19,703 nt of DNA from NCBI GenBank assembly GCA_919901705.1, contig CAKKPR010000240.1:1-19703 (forward strand), read 5' to 3'. The notes under the pieces were generated by a model that was not told the DNA's origin, searched no databases, and worked only from the letters and a program-made list of their open reading frames with translations. The position numbers were made by a program, and so were the translations under genes. The stretch is from Thermodesulfovibrionales bacterium. GTDB lineage: Bacteria > Nitrospirota > Thermodesulfovibrionia > Thermodesulfovibrionales > UBA1546. Below are positions 14,023 through 19,703 of this stretch, one piece after another (position 1 is the stretch's first letter; the number at the start of each line of letters is the position of its first letter).

Positions 14023-14052
14023 CAAGGGTTTTGTGGGACTTTCACGCCCTTG
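14023..14052 (+). terminator. Probable terminator of the DUF488 operon
   Basis: CAAGGG (14023-14028) pairs with CCCTTG (14047-14052), with an inner GTG/CAC stem, followed by TCTTTTGTT. It sits about 95 bases after the stop of the second gene, in the convergent gap. Confidence 0.5.
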
Positions 14053-14136
14053 TCTTTTGTTCGTTCACGAACTGAGTCGCTAAGGCGGAGAATTAAGTTG
14101 GTGTCACTGGAAATGCTACGCTTGTTTTAGGTAGCA

Positions 14137-15882
14137 CTATTTTCGCAAGACGATAGGCAGCACATAATTTCTCTCTGAGAGTATATCTGACGGATTAGTA
14201 TTTTCAAGTACGCCCATATGGCATAAAAAAGCAATGAATTGTCGTAACTGTTCAGTATCATTAAAACGCAGTATTTTTTCTAACTCTTTAAACTGAAATT
14301 TAAATTTTGCGCTACTTTTTGCTCGTAAAGAACTAAAAAATTGTTTCCAAAGATTGGGAATATTCAGATAAAACGAATCCAATAATCCTTCGCGGAACTG
14401 ATCGTAAGAAAATGAAATGCAACGTTTTGTTACTAACGGATACTCATTGCGTTCATCAAGCGCTACAACTTTAACATCTGGATTGTCTTTATAATAATTT
14501 CTTGTACATTCCAGACATTTTTCAATAAACATTATCACTATTCGTGGAGTTAATAATCTTTTGCTTAAACATAAATGCGAGCTACAAAATTCCAAAAAAT
14601 CGCAATCTTCATTTTTCCCAGCGCTTGTTCGGTGTTTAATTACTCTTGGGAATATTGAAGTGATTATCTCTTTATTGATTTCATCCGAAAAATTAGTATG
14701 TCTTCCATGTCTGGCATCATCTTTTCTGAATTTACCAACAAGACGGTTTATTAGTTTTTTCAAATGCTTATTTTCTAAAAAAAAGACTCTAAAAATAAAC
14801 TTTTTAAATTTGCTGTCTATTTTATTTTTGCTCTTTCTTTCGATTTCTAAAGCCGACAATTCGTCCAAATAAAGTTTTTCCTTATCGATTCGTAATTCTA
14901 TATAACCCAAATTAAAGATATCTAAATAATTTAATATTACTCTTTGGGCAATTAATTGCCTAATGTCGCTATCATTCCAAAGTAAATTAATTTTTCTGCT
15001 CAAAACTTTTTCGGCACCTAAAGATTCAAAATCGAGCCTATCAAACAAATCTGATCTCAAAAAAAGCTTTAATTTAATATTTCCATAACAAATATAACTC
15101 CTTTCACATTCAAGCAATCCCTGTATAAACAGCTTTTGATATACGTATGCTTCTTTTACAACAAATTCGTCGAGATTATCTAATAAAACAAAAAACCGAA
15201 CTTTGTTTGATTCAAGAAAGGAGTTTGTATCTTTTTTGCAAGCCTCAAGATTAAAATTAACACCCTTTTGATTTTCACTGGCTACTGAAGAATCTCCTGA
15301 TTCTAAGGATAACTGAGGGGTTACTGTAGGCCCCACATACGATTGTGCAAACTTCAGGCCGCCGGTAAGTTTTAGCCTACTCATCATCTCTTTAATCGAT
15401 TTTTCTTGACCTTCATATCCAAGCATAATTTTGAAGTGCTTAAGGTACCCCTTGAGCACTTCTGACAGATTAGAAAATTCTTCCTCAATTTTTATTAGTA
15501 TCCTGAATAAAATATAGATTTCCCAGAAATATCTACATTTGACCGTTTCATCTTTTATAGGTGTGTCAAATAATTCAAAGACTCTGCCTTTGATTTCGAC
15601 ATAATCTAAGCTTTCATCTATAGCAAGTATGATGTCCCTACAGTTTTTCTTCTTTATAAATTTGAGCTTACCCTTTGATACTAATTTAAAAATGGTAGTT
15701 TTCCCTGTGCCCCTGGAGCCAACTATCAAGCTCTTTTTGCCCTTAAGGAATTCTGTTACTGGGTGAATCATACAGATTCCAAGAGTACGATCTAACAGGC
15801 TATCACTTTCCGGTTCAACATCGCCCATTGTAAAACTCTCTAATTTTCCAAGAGGAAACTGCTTAGGCAGATTTGTAATCAT
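14137..15882 (-). CDS. Large P-loop ATPase, Sll1717-like, possibly defence-related
   Basis: 581 residues. Walker A GSRGTGKT (55-62) lies in the context KSLIVGSRGTGKTTIF. A probable Walker B is FVLLDNLDE (231-239), a conserved arginine segment LKLFLRSDLFDRL follows (271-283), and a W-N-D helix (302-304) after it. This order resembles the Sll1717-type P-loop ATPases, related to STAND/KAP-like NTPases. The C-terminal 260 residues are Lys-rich and without a recognised domain. The gene is far more AT-rich than its neighbours and uses AAA, AAT and TTT heavily, suggesting recent acquisition. GAGGAG precedes ATG. It stands alone as a transcript; a defence role is a guess from family and context. Confidence 0.88.
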   Translation of the reverse strand: MITNLPKQFPLGKLESFTMGDVEPESDSLLDRTLGICMIHPVTEFLKGKKSLIVGSRGTGKTTIFKLVSKGKLKFIKKKNCRDIILAIDESLDYVEIKGRVFELFDTPIKDETVKCRYFWEIYILFRILIKIEEEFSNLSEVLKGYLKHFKIMLGYEGQEKSIKEMMSRLKLTGGLKFAQSYVGPTVTPQLSLESGDSSVASENQKGVNFNLEACKKDTNSFLESNKVRFFVLLDNLDEFVVKEAYVYQKLFIQGLLECERSYICYGNIKLKLFLRSDLFDRLDFESLGAEKVLSRKINLLWNDSDIRQLIAQRVILNYLDIFNLGYIELRIDKEKLYLDELSALEIERKSKNKIDSKFKKFIFRVFFLENKHLKKLINRLVGKFRKDDARHGRHTNFSDEINKEIITSIFPRVIKHRTSAGKNEDCDFLEFCSSHLCLSKRLLTPRIVIMFIEKCLECTRNYYKDNPDVKVVALDERNEYPLVTKRCISFSYDQFREGLLDSFYLNIPNLWKQFFSSLRAKSSAKFKFQFKELEKILRFNDTEQLRQFIAFLCHMGVLENTNPSDILSERNYVLPIVLRK

Positions 15883-15906
15883 AATACTCCTCTCTAATAC
15901 TGATAC

Positions 15907-15935
15907 AACATAAAAGAAATGCTGTACGTTGTCAA
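15907..15935 (-). promoter_or_regulatory. Sigma-70 promoter of the P-loop ATPase gene
   Basis: On the minus strand TTGACA, a 17-base spacer and TATGTT. The -35 is perfect and the -10 matches four of six positions. Initiation near 15900 leaves a leader of about 18 bases with the GAGGAG site. Confidence 0.65.
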
Positions 15936-16244
15936 CCTGATTTTGCCTTGAATGAACAGCATTTGATAATTTATAGGAACTTAAACCTACATCGACACAA
16001 AATCCAAAAGACTTGGCCTATCTTCAAACCGCCTTTTCTTCCGCCTGTCCAGCCTTCTTTTTTTGCCATAATTTTCAAAAGTATTTTATAAGGTTTAAAG
16101 ACATATAATCAAGGCAAATAAGTTCACTCCACGAAAACCTTGGCGCATACAGCTTCCCTTGAAATTAATAAATTGTGTATAATTCAATATCCTCTTTGTG
16201 TGGCGTCACATGAATGGGGCAATATTTTTGGAGGTTATTAATAT
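15936..16244. other. Intergenic region without a convincing gene
   Basis: About 310 bases between divergent genes. It holds a perfect TATAAT at 16178-16183 that may belong to the aldolase-like gene promoter, though no -35 sits at a good distance, and a TGGAGG ribosome site at 16229-16234. A 32-codon minus-strand frame (15971-16069) has no support. No repeat, tRNA or terminator was seen. The transition from AT-rich island to typical composition occurs here. Confidence 0.6.
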
Positions 16245-17195
16245 ATGTTTCGCGCCAAGATTAAAGTTTTAGATTGCACTGTCCGTGACGGCGGGTTGAT
16301 AAACAAGTGGCAGTTCAGTGATGATTTTGTAAGGAAGATTTTTATGGCCCTTTCACGCGCCGGCGTTGACTATATGGAGATCGGATATAAATCCTCCGAG
16401 AAATATTTTTCCAGGGGTGAACATGGCGCCTGGAAATTCTGCACAGAAGACGATCTGAAAAAAATCGTAGGGAACTTTGATACCAAAATGAAACTTTCGG
16501 CTATGGCTGACATAGGCCGGATTGATTTTGACGATATACCTTCCAAAAAAGACAGCGCGCTTGACATGATAAGGGTAGCCTGTTATGCCCATGAGGTGGA
16601 CAAGGGAATAAATCTTGCGCATCACTGTATGGAAAAGGGCTATGAGGTGACAATAAACCTAATGGCGGTTTCCAAGGTTTTGGAAAAAGACCTTGATGAA
16701 GCGCTTGAGGACCTTGCCAAAAGCCAGGTGCAGGTTATTTATCTTGTAGACAGTTTCGGTGCCATGTATTCAGAGCAGATTCATTTTCTTGCAAAAAAAT
16801 ACTTTAAGGCGCTGCCAGGAAAGGAGCTCGGCATGCATGCCCACAATAACCAGCAGCTGGCCTTTGCCAATTCAATAGAGGCAATTATTGCCGGGATAAA
16901 CTGTATAGATGCAACTTTGTACGGCATGGGCAGGGGGGCAGGCAATTGTCCTCTTGAACTGCTGCTTAATTTCCTTAAGAACCCGAAATTCGATATAAGG
17001 CCGATACTTGAGATAATACAGGAGTCATTAATTCCCATGAAAGAAGAAGTTGAGTGGGGCTATCACATTCCCTATATGATTACCGGCATTCTGAATGAAC
17101 ATCCGAGAAGCGGGATGAAGATGATGGCATCAAAAAAGTTGCCCAACCTAAAGCAATTTTATGAAGATCTTCGTGACGGCACACCGCTGGATTAA
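16245..17195 (+). CDS. HMGL-like / 4-hydroxy-2-oxovalerate aldolase-like enzyme
   Basis: 316 residues of a DRE-TIM metallolyase barrel. The signature LDCTVRDGG (9-17) supplies R14 and D15, the H-x-H metal ligands are in GMHAHNN (H198, H200), and GMGRGAGN (227-234) is the typical late loop. These residues bind a divalent metal and an enolate in aldol cleavage or condensation. The length is close to that of 4-hydroxy-2-oxovalerate aldolases, but no acetaldehyde dehydrogenase partner is adjacent, and the C-terminal communication region differs. The gene is monocistronic here. Substrate unknown; related proteins often occur in polysaccharide gene clusters. Confidence 0.88.
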   Translation: MFRAKIKVLDCTVRDGGLINKWQFSDDFVRKIFMALSRAGVDYMEIGYKSSEKYFSRGEHGAWKFCTEDDLKKIVGNFDTKMKLSAMADIGRIDFDDIPSKKDSALDMIRVACYAHEVDKGINLAHHCMEKGYEVTINLMAVSKVLEKDLDEALEDLAKSQVQVIYLVDSFGAMYSEQIHFLAKKYFKALPGKELGMHAHNNQQLAFANSIEAIIAGINCIDATLYGMGRGAGNCPLELLLNFLKNPKFDIRPILEIIQESLIPMKEEVEWGYHIPYMITGILNEHPRSGMKMMASKKLPNLKQFYEDLRDGTPLD

Positions 17196-17230
17196 GAAAT
17201 CCCCGGGTGCCAAAGGGCAAAATGACCCCA

Positions 17231-17524
17231 TTATCGTAATCTGGTTCCGCACTTTCTGCACATACGCCTGTGTATATCTTTGCCAAGATATTTTTTACAT
17301 GAAGGGCATCTCCAGTTTAAGGCTGTAAAACCGATAAACGCAGAGATAATCACAACCTGCAATCCAAAGAGAGTACCCTTTGAGAATTCTCCGAAACGAT
17401 CAGGGCGTTTATAAATCACCGCAAGAAGCAACACCAGAAAAAGTGTTATCGCTATAGCGAGTATTTGCCGGCTCTGGCGTACTTCAAAATCCTGCCTTGT
17501 CTGTTTATCGTCTTTTTTCTGCAT
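17231..17524 (-). CDS. Small membrane protein with C-terminal zinc ribbon
   Basis: 97 residues from ATG 17524; a GTG two codons earlier (17530) is also possible and lies nearer to AGGGGAAA. Two membrane helices (about 19-38 and 53-69) are followed by a zinc ribbon with CPSC and CRKC, so four cysteines can hold zinc on the cytoplasmic side. It lies 105 bases after ywbE on the same strand and is convergent with the aldolase-like gene. The function is not recognised; similar small proteins are common and uncharacterised. Confidence 0.75.
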   Translation of the reverse strand: MQKKDDKQTRQDFEVRQSRQILAIAITLFLVLLLAVIYKRPDRFGEFSKGTLFGLQVVIISAFIGFTALNWRCPSCKKYLGKDIHRRMCRKCGTRLR

Positions 17525-17629
17525 TATCACAATTTCCCCTTTGCCTGGAAATAACGATAGCCAATAATTGGTTCAATATTATAACGCCGCAAACTGCACT
17601 TTTTCAAAATTCCCGGATTCCCCTGAAGG

Positions 17630-17824
17630 TTAAGCAGATATCTTTTTTACACGCCCTACTTCTCCGCTTTCCAGGCGGACTTTAATCCCGTGCGGATGTA
17701 CAGCTGAATTGGTCAAGATATCTTTTACAATTCCCTCTGTCAGCTTTCCTGTCTGCTGGTCCTTCTTCAATACAATCGAAACACGTACTCCTCGGTTTAT
17801 ATCAGAACGTTTTGTTCTATCCAT
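17630..17824 (-). CDS. ywbE: YwbE family protein (DUF2196)
   Basis: 64 residues, the full length of the family: VSIVLKKDQQTGKLTEGIVK followed by AVHPHGIKVRLESGEVGRVKKI. This is the compact beta-rich, basic YwbE pattern, and RNA or nucleotide contact is often supposed but unproven. GGAGA precedes ATG. It follows the RNA methyltransferase gene by 14 bases on the same strand, so the two are cotranscribed; a link to RNA metabolism is suggested by that context only. Confidence 0.92.
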   Translation of the reverse strand: MDRTKRSDINRGVRVSIVLKKDQQTGKLTEGIVKDILTNSAVHPHGIKVRLESGEVGRVKKISA

Positions 17825-17838
17825 GAATTGTTCTCCAC

Positions 17839-18990
17839 TCAGTTATTTTTTCTGCTGCCTTCGTACAGCTCATACTCAAGGAGCCTGCATTCAATCGCAC
17901 CGTTAAAAAACTGGATTCTTTGCTTTGCTCTCAGGCCGACCTTTTTTGCCAGGTCAGGATTTCCGGTAAAGATATATCCTGTATATCCTTTGCACTTCTG
18001 CTTAAATAAATTCCCGATTCCCTTGTATACATTCTCAAGCTCTTTAATCATTCCCATCCTTTCTCCATATTCCGGGTTGAGTATTACAATCCCTTTGCCT
18101 TCAGGAACCGTGGTTTCGGCATAATCGCACACATCAAATTCGATCAGACGCTCCACGCCGGCAGTAGCAGCATTTTTCTTTGCCGCCTCTACTGCCTCCT
18201 TGTTGATATCAGTTGCAATAATCCTGCAATCCATGGTCTTTTTTGCCTCTTTTTTTGCTCTTGTACGCAGCTCATCCCAGAGTGATTCATTAAACCCTTT
18301 TAAATGCATGAAACCATAATTATTCCGCAAAAGACCGGGTGCCCTGTTGAGTCCGATTAATGCCGCCTCAATTGCCAGTGTTCCGCTTCCGCACATCGGA
18401 TTGATAAAATTACTGCTGCTGTTCCATCCCGTTGCCAGGATAACGGCAGCTGCAAGGGTCTCCTGCATGGGCGCTGTCACAAGGAGCTTTCTGTAGCCGC
18501 GTTTAGACAGGGATTCACCTGAAGTATCAAAATAAACAGAACAATCCTCGTTTTTCCAGTAGAGATTAACAACAGTCCTGTTTTTATCAGGGCCTGAATC
18601 AGGACGCCTGCCGCACTTCTTATTTATCCTGTCGACAATAGCATCTTTGCTTTTTACATTTGCATAACGTGAGTCCCTGATGCTCGGATTATCAACGCTT
18701 GAGGTTACACAGACATAACCATCTTCAGCTATATAATCCTCCCATGGTATATCTGACAACGAGCGATAGAGCGCCTCGGCCTCGCGCGCAATGAATTCCT
18801 TTATGAGAAAGAGCACGCGGTGTCCTGTGCGGAGATGGAGGTTCAGCCTCAGGGTATCGTCAATAGTCCCCTCTGTTGCTATGCCTGCAATTGTTTCTGA
18901 CAGCACAGGGAAGCCGAGCTGAAGGATCTCTTCCTTCAAAAAAGGCGTTATTCCCTTTGCGCAGGTAATCAGTATCCTGCTTTTTTTCAT
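17839..18990 (-). CDS. THUMP-domain class I SAM-dependent RNA methyltransferase
   Basis: 383 residues of the RlmL/YpsC-type family. An N-terminal ferredoxin-like plus THUMP region (about 1-155) binds RNA. The Rossmann methyltransferase domain has the SAM loop NPMCGSGT (197-204), the acidic D261 in IIATDINKEA, and the catalytic motif NPEYGER (305-311). The usual form is NPPYGER; Glu in the third position is unusual but the Asn, Pro and Tyr are kept. The likely target is a guanine N2 in 23S rRNA, by family. First gene of an operon with ywbE. ATG 18990 gives the expected start (MKKSRILITCAKG). Confidence 0.93.
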   Translation of the reverse strand: MKKSRILITCAKGITPFLKEEILQLGFPVLSETIAGIATEGTIDDTLRLNLHLRTGHRVLFLIKEFIAREAEALYRSLSDIPWEDYIAEDGYVCVTSSVDNPSIRDSRYANVKSKDAIVDRINKKCGRRPDSGPDKNRTVVNLYWKNEDCSVYFDTSGESLSKRGYRKLLVTAPMQETLAAAVILATGWNSSSNFINPMCGSGTLAIEAALIGLNRAPGLLRNNYGFMHLKGFNESLWDELRTRAKKEAKKTMDCRIIATDINKEAVEAAKKNAATAGVERLIEFDVCDYAETTVPEGKGIVILNPEYGERMGMIKELENVYKGIGNLFKQKCKGYTGYIFTGNPDLAKKVGLRAKQRIQFFNGAIECRLLEYELYEGSRKNN

Positions 18991-19039
18991 ATCCTTATTC
19001 TCTTTCGTAATTATTCAGCTACTCGCTATCGGGAATACG

Positions 19040-19243
19040 TTACTTTCTTTTTTTATCCGATGCATCTTTCCGGGCTGAGAGTGTGATGAAAAAATTCTCA
19101 GGTTCTAAATCAGGATTTTTCTCAAGCTCCTCAACAAAGGCATTGATAGCCTTTCGCATGAAGGCTGAGAAGTTTATGCCCCTTGGTAATGCATGGATCC
19201 TCTGACGCGTGTCTTCGTCAATTGTCGCTGTGTATTTTGCCAT
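19040..19243 (-). CDS. Orphan ribbon-helix-helix-like protein
   Basis: 67 residues. The N-terminus KYTATIDEDTRQRI can form the beta strand and first helix, and FSAFMRKAINAFVEELEKNP the second helix, of a CopG/MetJ-type ribbon-helix-helix fold that dimerises and binds DNA. The tail is highly charged. AAGGAGCAGTT precedes ATG. No toxin gene adjoins it, so it is either an orphan antitoxin-like protein or a small transcription regulator. The fold assignment is tentative. Confidence 0.7.
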   Translation of the reverse strand: MAKYTATIDEDTRQRIHALPRGINFSAFMRKAINAFVEELEKNPDLEPENFFITLSARKDASDKKRK

Positions 19244-19373
19244 AACTGCTCCTTATCTTATGAATGATGAGACTCCGGATGTCCGGCAGTCGTTAGAGTT
19301 CTTCAAACAAATACCGCTTAACCCGTGTCACAAAAGGCGGCATCAAGGGGCCTTGCCGCTGCTGTTTCAGAAA

Positions 19374-19703
19374 TCATCCCTTTCCGACGGGCCTGAGAAT
19401 CGCGCTTTCGACCCTGTTTCTTCCACTGTTTTTGGCATTATATAAAGCTCTGTCAGCAAGCTCTATTAACTCTTTGTGCTCGCCATTCATATCCTCTCCG
19501 TCAAAATATCCTATGCCGGCGCTGATAGTAATCCTGATACCTTCAAAGCTCTTGTCTTCTGTTGTCTTCCGCAACCTTTCAGCTACATTCAGGGCATTTT
19601 TATAAGAGATATAAGGCAGTATAACAGCAAATTCCTCTCCCCCGTATCTGGCTGCTACGTCACTTAATCTGGTGCCGTCTTTCAATATCTGTGCAATTCC
19701 GCG
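19374..19703 (-). CDS. GGDEF-domain diguanylate cyclase, C-terminal part (runs off right edge)
   Basis: The last 109 residues of a diguanylate cyclase; the 5' part lies beyond the window. The active-site loop is ARYGGEEFAVILP (GGEEF, a functional variant). RLSD five residues before it forms the RxxD inhibitory site for product feedback. The C-terminal ADRALYNAKNSGRNRV is the usual end of the domain. It should make cyclic di-GMP from two GTP. The input domain is not visible. Confidence 0.93.
   Translation of the reverse strand, partial: RGIAQILKDGTRLSDVAARYGGEEFAVILPYISYKNALNVAERLRKTTEDKSFEGIRITISAGIGYFDGEDMNGEHKELIELADRALYNAKNSGRNRVESAILRPVGKG

Noticed and set aside
15971..16069. 32-codon minus-strand frame beginning MAKKEGWTGG
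   Set aside because: No ribosome site, no recognisable similarity, and it lies alone in an intergenic region.
16160..16183. TTGAAA and TATAAT before the HMGL-like gene as a promoter
   Set aside because: The spacing is 13 bases, too short for a sigma-70 promoter; only the -10 element is kept as a possibility.
16245..17195. Functional link between the HMGL-like aldolase and the KDPG aldolase stump
   Set aside because: The enzymes are of unrelated families and mechanisms, and 3.7 kb of acquired DNA separates them.
19040..19243. Toxin-antitoxin module including the ribbon-helix-helix protein
   Set aside because: No toxin-like ORF lies on either side; the neighbours are an RNA methyltransferase and a GGDEF gene.

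Overview
The window is ordinary bacterial chromosome of moderate GC. Its gene content (sigma-54 two-component regulation, stand-alone universal stress proteins, a TauE-type permease, GGDEF signalling) would fit a Nitrospirota or Desulfobacterota-like anaerobe. That placement is an impression from gene content, not a determination. No rRNA, tRNA, CRISPR array or insertion sequence is visible.

Region 1 (1-10063) is a stress and signalling block. It opens with a tandem-domain universal stress protein (USP) followed by a 55-residue protein. Next, on the minus strand, comes a Lon-type protease with a complete response-regulator receiver domain inserted between its helical arm and its AAA+ module. 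A histidine kinase is divergent from it, followed by a sigma-54-dependent NtrC-type regulator and a DUF202 membrane protein. A good -24/-12 promoter candidate then precedes a six-gene operon: a small USP, a 62-residue protein, an 85-residue two-helix membrane protein, a TauE/SafE permease, a second tandem USP and a second 55-residue protein, closed by a terminator. The three small proteins share one short motif, and the same motif is embedded inside the small USP. My reading is that the kinase controls the operon through the NtrC-type activator and may also control the receiver-Lon, linking regulated proteolysis to a USP/permease module. This is inference from gene order and domain content.

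Region 2 (10064-12300) is a compact set of housekeeping-like genes: a conserved Cys-containing hypothetical, a CspA-type cold-shock protein whose leader carries a promoter followed by an apparent intrinsic terminator (a likely attenuator), an eIF1/SUI1-like factor, GreB and a YtxH-type protein.

Region 3 (about 12370-16000) looks like acquired DNA. It begins with what appears to be the C-terminal stump of a KDPG aldolase gene. It then carries a DUF488 gene whose only plausible start codon is AUC, a coupled uncharacterised protein with a Cys/His motif, and a very AT-rich gene for a 581-residue P-loop ATPase. The content is defence-island-like, but no recognised defence system can be named.

Region 4 (16245-19703) returns to typical chromosome: an HMGL/4-hydroxy-2-oxovalerate-aldolase-like enzyme, a zinc-ribbon membrane protein, YwbE, a THUMP-domain RNA methyltransferase, an orphan ribbon-helix-helix protein and the C-terminus of a GGDEF diguanylate cyclase running off the right edge.
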